In this document: positions 27,355 through 35,839 of the stretch, piece after piece
How the letters are laid out: every line of letters starts with the position of its first letter
How positions within the stretch are numbered: position 1 is the first letter of the stretch
Source of the DNA: Gemmatimonadaceae bacterium
GTDB lineage: Bacteria; Gemmatimonadota; Gemmatimonadetes; Gemmatimonadales; Gemmatimonadaceae
DNA length: 64,000 bases
Direction of reading: 5' to 3'
NCBI GenBank assembly: GCA_036496605.1
Contig: DASXKV010000018.1
Location: forward strand, 124,001-188,000
The notes under the pieces: model-generated
What the model saw: the letters and a program-made list of their open reading frames with translations, nothing else
Told to the model about the DNA's origin: nothing
The model's database searches: none
Position numbers and translations under genes: made by a program

Positions 27355-27747
27355 GTGTCGCCGCATAAGACTGACGAAGGGCTCACCCGTCGTGAGCGCC
27401 AGGTGATGGACATCTTGTTCCGTCGCAGCGAGGCGACCGTGTCGGAAGTAATGGCCGACCTCCCCGATCCGCCGACGTATTCCGCGGTGCGCTCCATTCT
27501 TCGTATTCTCAGCGAGAAAGGACTGATCACGCACCGCGACGATGGACCTCGTTATGTCTACCTCCCCGCGAAGAGCGCCGAGCGCGCTCAGGAAGACGCG
27601 CTGCAGCACGTCATCAGCACCTTCTTCGACGGGTCTCACGAGCAGGCGATGACTGCACTGCTCAAGATCTCCGACGCCGAGCTCACGGACGGCGAGATCG
27701 ATCGGCTGCGTGAGCGCATCCGCAGCGCTCGGTCGAGCGGGAGATGA
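27355..27747 (+). CDS. BlaI/MecI-family transcriptional repressor
   Basis: 130-residue winged-helix repressor with a GTG start. The HTH region LTRRERQVMDILFRRSEATVSEVMADLPDP and the wing PRYVYLPAKSAERAQ follow the BlaI/MecI pattern, and the C-terminal dimerisation helices run ALQHVISTFFDGSHEQAM onward. In the known systems a BlaR1/MecR1-type M56 protease triggers loss of the repressor after a signal outside the cell. Its stop overlaps the start of the M56 gene as ATGA, so both are made together. The regulated genes are this operon and possibly others. Confidence 0.92.
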   Translation: MSPHKTDEGLTRRERQVMDILFRRSEATVSEVMADLPDPPTYSAVRSILRILSEKGLITHRDDGPRYVYLPAKSAERAQEDALQHVISTFFDGSHEQAMTALLKISDAELTDGEIDRLRERIRSARSSGR

Positions 27748-29873
27748 CGATGAGTGCTTTCATATATCAGCTGACGCAGACCGATCTCGTTGCCTGGCTC
27801 GTCAAGGCGACGATCCTGCTCATCGGCGCGCTCGGCGCGACGGCGCTACTGCGTCGCGCGTCCGCCGGCACTCGTCACCTCGTGTGGCTGGCGACGCTAG
27901 CCGGGATTCTTCTCCTGCCGGCGGTCTCGCTGTGGGCGCCAGTCCGGCTCGCGATCGTGCCAAGGACATTCGTGCCGTCGCTGCCGCAAGTGACACCGGC
28001 ACCGACTCCCGCTGCATCGGCGCCAGTCGTTGCCGAGCCGAATCGCATCGACGTCGCGGCTGCCCCTGCGCCTATCAATTCCGCGACAATCACGCCGGTC
28101 ACGGCTAACGAACGGACGTTTCCGCTCTGGACGACGATCCTCCTCGTCTGGGCCGCGGTCGCGAGCGTACTGCTCGCCTGGCTGTCGTTTGGCGCCCTCT
28201 CTGTCCGGCGCATCGTTCGTGCTGGTCGCGCCCTCGACGAGCGCGCGTGGCAAGCGCCGCTCTGCGAGATTGCCGATCGGCTCGATCTCGATTCGGTGCC
28301 GCGGCTGCTCCTGAGCCCCCTCATCGAGATGCCATTCGCGTGTGGTATCCTCGACCCGACGATCGTACTGCCGACGAGCGCCGAGCAGTGGAGCGATAGC
28401 CGCCGTCGCGCGGTCCTCTTCCACGAGCTGGCGCACGTCAAGCGGCGTGATCTCGTTGGCCATACGCTCGGCCGTGTTGCGTGCGCCATCTACTGGTTCC
28501 ATCCGCTGGTGTGGACGGCGGCGCGCCGGCTTCGCGCGGAGAGCGAGCGAGCGTGCGACGATCTCGTGCTGTCATGCGGGGCGCGGGCGAGCGACTATGC
28601 GGATCATCTGCTCGACATCGTGATCAGTGTCCGGCGCTACGGCGCGCCGGCAACGGCGATGCCGATGGCGAGGCGTCGCGAGCTGGAAGGGCGCGTCCTC
28701 GCGATCCTCGATCCAGCGGTCGCGCGCGTTGGCCCGGGCCGGATTCAGTCGGCGACGTTGCTCCTCGGCTTCGGCGCGCTCGCGCTCTCGGTGGCAGCGA
28801 TGGCACCGCGCGCAGAACGGAAGGCGCTGAGCGGGGAGCGTGGTGCGCAGAGCGTTGAGCGTCACGCACAGAGCGTAGAGCGTACGACGCGGAGTGTCGG
28901 GCGTACGGCGCAGATCACGACTGTGGTCACCAATTCGCATAACGAGACGAACCGAGTAGTACTCTCTCGTGACCCAGCGCCAGAGGCGACTCCCGCACCG
29001 ACGCCAACTCCCAGCCCGACGCCAGCCGCGTCGTCGACTGGTGCGGAAACGCTCACTGACGCGTTAACGAAGGTCAGCACGTTCGCGGTTCGACAAGCGG
29101 CGGCGGCGATCTCGGCCGCCGTTGGCGGCAAACAGGCGAAGGAGGGAGTCGATTCTGCCAAGGTTGCGCTTCTTCTCAAGGTCCTTCGGAGTGATCCGGA
29201 TGCCGATGTACGTCGCATGGCGGCGTGGGGGCTGAGCGAAGCCGGCGATTCACCGACGGTGGTCGAGGCACTTGCCGTGGCAGCGCGCAGCGACGAAGAC
29301 GACAACGTGCGTGAAATGGCAGCGTGGGCACTGTCGGATTCGCGCCGGGATAACGCGCATCGCGCGCTCGCCGACGCGGCGCGGCGCGACGCGAGCGACA
29401 AAGTGCGTGAGACAGCCGTCTGGGCACTTGGCAACTCCGAGCTGCGTGACGAAGATCGCGATGTCATCGAGGCACTCTTGACTTCGGACCCGAGCGACAA
29501 CGTACGTGAGTCGGCGGCGTGGGCACTGGGCAACTCGGCTCGGCGTCCCGCAGCGAGGGCGCTCGTCGTTGCGTTAGGCGACAAGAGCCCGCACGTGCGC
29601 GAGACGGCGGCCTGGGCGCTCGCCGAGACCGAGGACGACGACACGGCGCCAGCAGTATCGGAAGCGTTCAGGCGCGAGACGAACACCGAGGTGCGGCTGG
29701 CCGAACTACGCGCACTCACCTTCCTGCACGTGGATGATGAGAGTGTGATCAAAGAGGCGCTGACCTCGAAGGACGCGGATATGCGCTCGCGCGCCGTGCG
29801 GATGCTCGCGGGATCGTCGGGATCGTGGCCCGAGCCGCGTCCCCGCCCACGTCCCCGTCCCATGCCTGATTGA
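27744..29873 (+). CDS. M56 (BlaR1-like) membrane metalloprotease with C-terminal HEAT-repeat domain
   Basis: 709 residues. Transmembrane segments lie near 13-35, 45-68 and 128-155; the zinc protease motif is His227-Glu-Leu-Ala-His231 (HELAH) with the later ESERACDDLVLS; a fourth segment is at 336-353. This is the BlaR1 plan, in which the protease loop faces the cytoplasm and everything after segment four lies outside. Here that outer part has no penicillin-binding domain. It has a repeat-rich linker (361-390, SVER-AQ units), a Pro/Thr spacer, and about six HEAT repeats (480-690; AAWALGNS-type units). It ends with SWPEPRPRPRPRPMPD. Coupled to BlaI by ATGA; ATG 27750 is an alternative start. 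Confidence 0.88.
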   Translation: MTMSAFIYQLTQTDLVAWLVKATILLIGALGATALLRRASAGTRHLVWLATLAGILLLPAVSLWAPVRLAIVPRTFVPSLPQVTPAPTPAASAPVVAEPNRIDVAAAPAPINSATITPVTANERTFPLWTTILLVWAAVASVLLAWLSFGALSVRRIVRAGRALDERAWQAPLCEIADRLDLDSVPRLLLSPLIEMPFACGILDPTIVLPTSAEQWSDSRRRAVLFHELAHVKRRDLVGHTLGRVACAIYWFHPLVWTAARRLRAESERACDDLVLSCGARASDYADHLLDIVISVRRYGAPATAMPMARRRELEGRVLAILDPAVARVGPGRIQSATLLLGFGALALSVAAMAPRAERKALSGERGAQSVERHAQSVERTTRSVGRTAQITTVVTNSHNETNRVVLSRDPAPEATPAPTPTPSPTPAASSTGAETLTDALTKVSTFAVRQAAAAISAAVGGKQAKEGVDSAKVALLLKVLRSDPDADVRRMAAWGLSEAGDSPTVVEALAVAARSDEDDNVREMAAWALSDSRRDNAHRALADAARRDASDKVRETAVWALGNSELRDEDRDVIEALLTSDPSDNVRESAAWALGNSARRPAARALVVALGDKSPHVRETAAWALAETEDDDTAPAVSEAFRRETNTEVRLAELRALTFLHVDDESVIKEALTSKDADMRSRAVRMLAGSSGSWPEPRPRPRPRPMPD

Positions 29874-29957
29874 CGGTTGATGCGCACCGGGCTCACGCCC
29901 GGTGCTCGAGCTTGCACGCAAGTGCTGAATATTCAGCAGTACTTTCCGGAGGAGACG

Positions 29958-31322
29958 ATGATTCGTTCGAGTTTTCTAATCATGAGTGTCTTTGTGACGA
30001 CGAGCTCACCGCGAATCGCGCCGAGCGTCGCAATTGCCACCATGCACCACCACACGCCGGACGTCCGCGAGCTTCTTACGAGCGCGCGCGGCGTCGCGCC
30101 GTCGATCTGCCTGCTCGCCGGCGACGGCGTTGCGTCGACCGGACGCTGGGGTGGCGGCAGCTACTGGGATGCGCCGGCAATGTCGATCGGCGCAGAAGTG
30201 CGGATGCGTATCCGCGAAATGATGCGAGCGCGACTCAATCGCGACGATGAGCGGGCGCTGCTCGATGCCCTCGGTGCCGACGACGCCTGCGTTCGGCACC
30301 TTGCGGCGATGATCATCGGCCGGAGCGAGGACAAGACGTTCATCGCGCCACTCACGGACCGAACGAGTGCATCCTCGGCGGGCGAGCGACAGTCGGCGGC
30401 GATTGCGCTCGGCTTGTTAGGCGCTAAGGATGCCGTCGAACCGTTGCTCCGAGTGTTGCGTGATCCGTCGCCGGACGTGCGCGCCGACGGTGCGTGGGCG
30501 CTGGGCCGGATCGGCGACAAGAGCGCGGCACGCAGCGTCGCGACGCTGCTGCGCGATCAGTACCCGGATGTCCGCGGGGCGTCGGTTGTCGCGCTTGGTC
30601 GGATGGAAGCAAAGGATAACGTCGATGAGCTGATGCGCGTGCTGCGCGACGACACCAGCCCGGAAGTACGGCGTGTCGCGGCGTGGGCGCTGGGTCAGCT
30701 CGAGGCGCGAACGGCAGTCGGCGGACTGTCGTCCGCGCTGCGAACGGATCGCAGCAGTGACGTGCGCGAAATGGCGGCGTGGGCGCTTGGCCAGATGAAC
30801 TCGCGGGAAGCGGCCGACGGCCTAACGAATGCGCTCAAGAATGACGATAGCGCCGACGTTCGAGAGACGGCCGCCTGGGCGCTCGGCGAGATGAACATGC
30901 GCAACAGTGCCGACGCACTTGCCGACGCGCTGGGGCACGATCGCGAGAGCGAGGTCCGTGCGACGGCGGCGTGGGCGCTCGGTCAAATTCACTCCGATCG
31001 CGCCCCGGCAGCGCTCACGGCGGCCTTGAGGGACAACGACGACGACGTACGGCTCAAGGCGGCGTGGGCGTTGAGTCAGATCGCCGATCCGTCGACGATT
31101 CCCGCCGTGACCGACGCGCTCAAGCAGGATCAGCCCGAACGCGTTCGCCAGGCATTGGTGCGCGCGCTGCTGCAGTCGGGCGAGCACAACGAGGACGCGC
31201 TCAGCGGCTTGCTGCAGTCGAAGGACGACAAGACGCGCGAGCTGGCGGTGCGTGCGCTCGCAGGTCGTCGTGGGCCGTGGCCCTGGCCGTGGCCCTGGCC
31301 GAGACCGAGGCCGATGCCATGA
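29958..31322 (+). CDS. Exported HEAT-repeat protein with Trp/Pro/Arg tail
   Basis: 454 residues from ATG 29958, preceded by GGAGGA. The N terminus MIRSSFLIMSVFVTTSS looks like a signal peptide or anchor. A unique region with Gly/Trp (GRWGGGSYW, 62-70) leads into about ten HEAT repeats of roughly 31 residues (about 100-435) with the consensus VRETAAWALGQM and near-identical DNA in the middle copies. The C terminus is GPWPWPWPWPRPRPMP, matching the tail of the M56 protein just upstream. It lies 84 bases after that gene and is likely in the same operon. Function unknown; a partner or ligand-presenting protein for the M56-HEAT sensor is my inference. Confidence 0.85.
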   Translation: MIRSSFLIMSVFVTTSSPRIAPSVAIATMHHHTPDVRELLTSARGVAPSICLLAGDGVASTGRWGGGSYWDAPAMSIGAEVRMRIREMMRARLNRDDERALLDALGADDACVRHLAAMIIGRSEDKTFIAPLTDRTSASSAGERQSAAIALGLLGAKDAVEPLLRVLRDPSPDVRADGAWALGRIGDKSAARSVATLLRDQYPDVRGASVVALGRMEAKDNVDELMRVLRDDTSPEVRRVAAWALGQLEARTAVGGLSSALRTDRSSDVREMAAWALGQMNSREAADGLTNALKNDDSADVRETAAWALGEMNMRNSADALADALGHDRESEVRATAAWALGQIHSDRAPAALTAALRDNDDDVRLKAAWALSQIADPSTIPAVTDALKQDQPERVRQALVRALLQSGEHNEDALSGLLQSKDDKTRELAVRALAGRRGPWPWPWPWPRPRPMP

Positions 31323-31388
31323 AGGGTTGAGGTTGAGGGTCGAGGGTTTGCCCTCTGCCCTCTGCTCTGAACCCTCAACCCTCTGCCC
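31323..31388. terminator. GAGGGTTGAGG-type inverted repeat between convergent genes
   Basis: AGGGTTGAGG on the left pairs perfectly with CCTCAACCCT on the right, with further complementary GAGGG / CCCTC units between them. It separates the HEAT operon from the convergent ADOP4 gene and looks like a variant of the CTAGGGG intergenic family. Confidence 0.55.
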
Positions 31389-33826
31389 TATTCGCTTCTC
31401 AACGCTCTCATCGGATCGACGCTCGCGGCGCGGCGAGCTGGGATCCAGATCGCGACCATCGCGACCGAGAGGAGCACGACCGGCACCGTCGTGAATGCGA
31501 TAAGGTCGATTCCACCGGAGCCGTAAAGAATCCCATGGAGTAGCCGCGCGGCGACAAACGCGCCAGCCAGGCCAATTGCCGCGCCGAGGACGACGAGCGT
31601 CATGCCCTGGCGCATTACGAGGCTCACGACCTCGCGGCGCCCGGCACCGATGGCCATTCGAATGCCGATCTCGCGGGTGCGCTGGGAGACGGAGTAGGAC
31701 ATCACGCCGTACACGCCGACGGCGGCGAGGACGAGACCGAGGATGCCGAAGAGGCCGAGGACGGCGCCGACGATCCGCGCCGGAAAGAGCGCGACGCCGA
31801 GGAAGTTGTTCATCGTACGGACGTCGGTGAGCGGCAGGTCGGGATCCATCGCGGCGACTTCGGCTCGAAGGCGCGGCGCGAACCGCGCCGGATCGCCGGC
31901 GGTGCGTACGTGGATGACGAGTGCGGTGCGATGGAACTGGCCGAGTGGCAAGTACATGAACGGTCGCGGCGCTTCACCTAACGAGAAGTACTTGGCCGTC
32001 GCAACGACGGCGACGATCGTGCGATCACGTCCGGCGGTCTTGACGCGCTTGCCGATGGGATCCTGGCCGGGCCAGAAGCGATCGACGAAGCGCTGATTGA
32101 CGATGATGGCAGGTTCCGCGGTGCTGTCGTCGTGCGCGGAGAAGTCGCGTCCGCGAAGCAGTCTCATGCCCATCGTGGCGAAGTAGCCCGGCGACACGGT
32201 GTTGTAATTGATGCTCATGCTCTCATTTTTCGTCGGCGTGTACCCGGGGATGCCGACGCCCATGTCGGAGCTGCTGAGACCAAGAATGACGTCGTCTGCG
32301 AAGGCAACATCGCGGACAGATGGCATCTCAGTGAGCCGCGCGAGCAAGCGTCGGTAGAAGTCGTCGACACGCGCGCGATCATAGCCGTTCATTCCGGGAT
32401 CGACGGCGGCGAGCAGCAAATTGTCGCTCGAGAAGCCTTTGTCGATCGCCGTCGCCGCGCGAAGATTTCGCACGAAAAGACCCGAGCAAACAAGAAGGAT
32501 CAGCGACAGCGCCATCTGCGCGACGACGAGCGGGCGGCTCATTCGTGCGCGCGATCCTCCAGCCGGCGCTTCGCCTTTGAGCGCGGGAACCAGTGAGGGC
32601 CGGGTCGCCTGGAGTGCCGGGACAAGACCGAACAACATTCCCGTCAGCAGCGCGACGACGAGCGTGAAGAGCAGCACCGCACCGTTGAGCCGGAGGTCCG
32701 GATCGATGGGGATGTCGATTGGTAGGCGAACACGATTCACGATCGAGATTACGCCCCATGCGACGACGAGACCTGCCACGCCGGCGGCAAGCGAGAAGAC
32801 GATGCTCTCCGTGAGAAGCTGCCTGACGAGTCGCCCGCGGCCAGCGCCCAGGCTCAACCGCACCGCCATCTCGCGGCCCCGGTCATGCGCACGAGCGAGG
32901 AAGAGATTCGCGACGTTGACGCAGGCGATGAGCAGCAAGAGGATCACGACCGCCATCACGACGCTCGAGAGAGCGACCTGCGTACCGTGGAACTTCGGGT
33001 GAATCCCCGCCTCGGCCTGACTGAGCAACAGCATGCCGGAGTCCTTGTACTCGTCGGGATAGAGCTCTCGCAACTCCGCGATGATCGCTTTCATGCGATC
33101 GCTCGCGCGCTCGATCGTGATGCCGGGTTGGAGACGGGCGACGCAGTTCAGGTAGTTCGCAGCGCGATCCTCGAGATGATGGCCGGAGCTCGGCTCGATC
33201 TCGGAAAGCTGCATCAGCGGCACCCAGAGCACGGGGACGACGATGGCTACGGGCCCACGGAATTCGGGCGGTGTGACGCCCACGATCGTGTAGCGATGGC
33301 CATTGAGCAGAATCGATCGCCCAATGATCTGCGGGTCTCCGCCGAACACCGACTGCCATCCCGCGTTGCTCAGAACCGCAACGGGATGCGCACCTGGCTT
33401 CGTGTCTTCGTCCGGCGTAAAGGTCCGACCGCGCGACGCGTGGACGTCGAACGTCGAAAAGAAATTGGCCGAAACGATCTGCCCCATGATCCGCTCGGTG
33501 CGTCCACCAGCGGAAAGGTTGATTGGCGCGAAGTCCCAGACGGCGACTCCGGAGAAGACGTCGGTGGACCGTTGGCGGACGTCGAAGTAATGCGCGGGCG
33601 ACGTGGCGCCGTATTGATAGCCTGGCCAGGTGCGAAAGATCTGCACGAGACGCGACGCGTCGGGCACACCGGGAAGGGATCGCAGGAGCATCGTCTCGAT
33701 CGCGGAGAACACAGCGCTGTTCATTCCGATGCCGAGAGCGAGCGTGAGGATCGCGATTCCGGTAAAGAGCGGACTCTTGCGAAGGAGTCGACCAGCGTAG
33801 CGCAGGTCGTGCAGAAGGGTGGTCAT
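31388..33826 (-). CDS. ADOP-family orphan ABC permease, no prefix domain (ADOP4)
   Basis: 812 residues starting MTTLLHDLRYAGRLLRKSPLF, directly with the first membrane segment region ([20 protein letters not shown]) and without the PadR-linked prefix domain. FtsX domain one has LLIACVNVANLFLARAHDRG and domain two AVGVYGVMSYSVSQRTREIG; the end is PARRAASVDPMRALRSE. There is neither a padR nor an ATPase gene next to it. Divergent from the oxidoreductase operon. Substrate unknown. Confidence 0.9.
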   Translation of the reverse strand: MTTLLHDLRYAGRLLRKSPLFTGIAILTLALGIGMNSAVFSAIETMLLRSLPGVPDASRLVQIFRTWPGYQYGATSPAHYFDVRQRSTDVFSGVAVWDFAPINLSAGGRTERIMGQIVSANFFSTFDVHASRGRTFTPDEDTKPGAHPVAVLSNAGWQSVFGGDPQIIGRSILLNGHRYTIVGVTPPEFRGPVAIVVPVLWVPLMQLSEIEPSSGHHLEDRAANYLNCVARLQPGITIERASDRMKAIIAELRELYPDEYKDSGMLLLSQAEAGIHPKFHGTQVALSSVVMAVVILLLLIACVNVANLFLARAHDRGREMAVRLSLGAGRGRLVRQLLTESIVFSLAAGVAGLVVAWGVISIVNRVRLPIDIPIDPDLRLNGAVLLFTLVVALLTGMLFGLVPALQATRPSLVPALKGEAPAGGSRARMSRPLVVAQMALSLILLVCSGLFVRNLRAATAIDKGFSSDNLLLAAVDPGMNGYDRARVDDFYRRLLARLTEMPSVRDVAFADDVILGLSSSDMGVGIPGYTPTKNESMSINYNTVSPGYFATMGMRLLRGRDFSAHDDSTAEPAIIVNQRFVDRFWPGQDPIGKRVKTAGRDRTIVAVVATAKYFSLGEAPRPFMYLPLGQFHRTALVIHVRTAGDPARFAPRLRAEVAAMDPDLPLTDVRTMNNFLGVALFPARIVGAVLGLFGILGLVLAAVGVYGVMSYSVSQRTREIGIRMAIGAGRREVVSLVMRQGMTLVVLGAAIGLAGAFVAARLLHGILYGSGGIDLIAFTTVPVVLLSVAMVAIWIPARRAASVDPMRALRSE

Positions 33827-33924
33827 TGTTGGTCCTCGACCGTTAGCCGTCAGCAGTACGACACTAGTCAGTACTGAGTACGGAGCAGCCCCGGAATGGT
33901 TTAGCCGCGAACGGAGATCGCTGA

Positions 33925-35829
33925 TTGACTGGGCCTGCTCCCGATACGATCATCCACTTCCAACTCCGACCGAGGAGCGGCGAGCGAGTGGCCACCGACG
34001 TCAGCAATCCGCAGTACTATCACAAGGTCGTCGACTGCCAATGGGCGTGTCCGGCGCACACCAATGTGCCCGAGTACATCCGTCTCATCGCGCAGGGACG
34101 TTACACGGAATCGTACCTCCTCAATCGCGAGTCAAACGTCTTTCCGGGGATTCTCGGCCGCACCTGCGACCGGCCGTGCGAGCCCGCCTGTCGTCGAGGG
34201 CGCGTCGACGGGAAGCCGGTGGCCATCTGCCGGCTGAAGCGCGTCGCCGCGGATCTTCGCGACGACGTTCGCGAGTTTCTTCCGCCGATTCCGTCGCAGA
34301 AGAACGGCAAGCGTGTCGCGCTCATCGGCGCCGGGCCAGCCTCACTCACGGTCGCGAACGACCTCATGCCGCTTGGCTACGAGATCGTGATCTATGAGAA
34401 GCATCGACGTGCGGGCGGCCTGATGCGGGTCAACATCCCGTCGTTCCGATTGCCGGCGGAAGTGCTCGACGAGGAAACGCAAATGATCCTCGACATGGGC
34501 GTGGACATTCGGTACGACACGCCCGTGACGAGCATGCGCGCGCTCCTGGATGAAGGGTATGACGCGATCTTTGTCGGGAGTGGAGCGCCGACGGGGAAGG
34601 AGCTGGAGATTCCGGGACGACACGACACCGATCAGATCTTCATCGGCATCGAATGGTTGGCGAACGTGCACTTCGGCCACATCGACCGCATCGGTGAGCG
34701 TGTGCTCATTATCGGCGTCGGCAACACGGCGATGGATTGCTGCCGAACGTCGCGCCGTCTCGGCGGTGCCGACATCAAGGTGATCGCGCGCCGATCACGT
34801 CCGTATTTCAAGGCATCACCGTGGGAGTTGGAGGACGCTGAAGAGGAAGGCGTCGAGGTCGTCGAGAACCATTCGCCCAAGCGATTCGTGGTCGAGAGGG
34901 GAAAGCTGGTTGGGATGGAGCTCGACAGGTTGCGTTGGTTCGAGCAGAGCGGGAAGCAGAAAAGTGAAGTCGTCGAGACGGTCGTGATTCCGTGCGACTC
35001 CGTGATTCTCGCCATCGGGCAGGAGAATGCGTTTCCGTGGCTCGAACGGGACCTCGGCGTCGAGTTCGACGAGAACAACATGCCGAAGGTCGATAAGCTT
35101 ACGTTCGCGAGTTCACGCGCCGGTGTTTTTTTCGGCGGCGACGCGTCGTGGGGACCGGCGAACATCATCTGGGCCGTGGAGCACGGGCATCAGGCGGCGA
35201 TCTCCATTCACAATCACTGCATGGGTCTACCGCTGACCGAGCGGCCGGCGTACGGCATGAACCTGGTGAGCGCGAAGGTCGGGATGCACGCGTGGAGCTA
35301 CAGCAACGATTACAGCTCCGCGATGCGGACGAAGATGACGCATGCGGATCTTACGCGGCGCTTCGCGAAGCTGTCGGTCGAAGTCGAGCTGGGGTTCACG
35401 CCAGAGCAGACGGCAACCGAGGTAGAGCGATGTCTCAACTGCGATATCGAGACACACTTCACGTCGAATCTCTGCATCGAGTGCGACGCCTGTGTCGACG
35501 TATGTCCGGTGAATTGCCTAACGATCGCCCCGGGCGGCTCGGAGGTTGATCTCAGGTCGCGGCTCTCCGCGCCGGCCACGAACCTCACGCAGGAGATTTA
35601 TGTCTCGGATTCCTTGCCACAGACCAGACGCGTGATGGTGAAGGACGAAGACGTCTGTCTGCACTGCGGTTTGTGCGCCGAACGGTGTCCGACGGCAGCG
35701 TGGGATATGCGGAGGTTCGATCTGCTTGTGCCGTACGCCGGGAAAGAGGGGCTAGGGGCCGGGGGCTTGGGGCTAGGGCCTTCTCCAACGAGTCCGCGCG
35801 CGCCGTCGACCCTCGTCCCCAGCCCCTAG
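33925..35829 (+). CDS. GltD-like FAD/NAD(P) oxidoreductase with [4Fe-4S] domains (2-oxoacid oxidoreductase partner)
   Basis: 634 residues from TTG 33925 (GGAG 8 bases upstream); GTG 33988 is a plausible alternative. N-terminal Cys cluster CQWACPAHTNVPEYI / CDRPCEPACRRG is the Fer4_20 domain of GltD-type proteins. FAD site GAGPASLTVANDL and NAD(P) site GVGNTAMDCCRTSRRLG follow, then two ferredoxin-type clusters, CIECDACVDVCPVNC and CLHCGLCAERCPTAAW. With the two following genes it resembles the KorABC arrangement known from Thauera, where such a subunit links the 2-oxoacid oxidoreductase to NADP. The last 28 residues are translated from a CTAGGGG repeat and are probably dispensable. Confidence 0.88.
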   Translation: MTGPAPDTIIHFQLRPRSGERVATDVSNPQYYHKVVDCQWACPAHTNVPEYIRLIAQGRYTESYLLNRESNVFPGILGRTCDRPCEPACRRGRVDGKPVAICRLKRVAADLRDDVREFLPPIPSQKNGKRVALIGAGPASLTVANDLMPLGYEIVIYEKHRRAGGLMRVNIPSFRLPAEVLDEETQMILDMGVDIRYDTPVTSMRALLDEGYDAIFVGSGAPTGKELEIPGRHDTDQIFIGIEWLANVHFGHIDRIGERVLIIGVGNTAMDCCRTSRRLGGADIKVIARRSRPYFKASPWELEDAEEEGVEVVENHSPKRFVVERGKLVGMELDRLRWFEQSGKQKSEVVETVVIPCDSVILAIGQENAFPWLERDLGVEFDENNMPKVDKLTFASSRAGVFFGGDASWGPANIIWAVEHGHQAAISIHNHCMGLPLTERPAYGMNLVSAKVGMHAWSYSNDYSSAMRTKMTHADLTRRFAKLSVEVELGFTPEQTATEVERCLNCDIETHFTSNLCIECDACVDVCPVNCLTIAPGGSEVDLRSRLSAPATNLTQEIYVSDSLPQTRRVMVKDEDVCLHCGLCAERCPTAAWDMRRFDLLVPYAGKEGLGAGGLGLGPSPTSPRAPSTLVPSP

Positions 35830-35838
35830 CCCCTCGAC
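35740..35838. repeat. CTAGGGG repeat running into the 3' end of a coding region
   Basis: GGGGCTAGGGGCCGGGGGC and GGGGCTAGGGCC on the left face CCCAGCCCCTAGCCCC on the right, about 50 bases apart. The left copies are translated as Gly/Leu-rich residues of the GltD-like protein, and its TAG stop lies inside the right copy. Unlike most family members it separates genes of the same direction. Confidence 0.7.
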
Positions 35839-35839
35839 C

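Noticed and set aside
33854-33876. CAGTAC...GTACTG inverted repeat between ADOP4 and the oxidoreductase operon
   Set aside because: Short arms with an 11-base spacer and several nearby AGTAC copies; too weak to call an operator.
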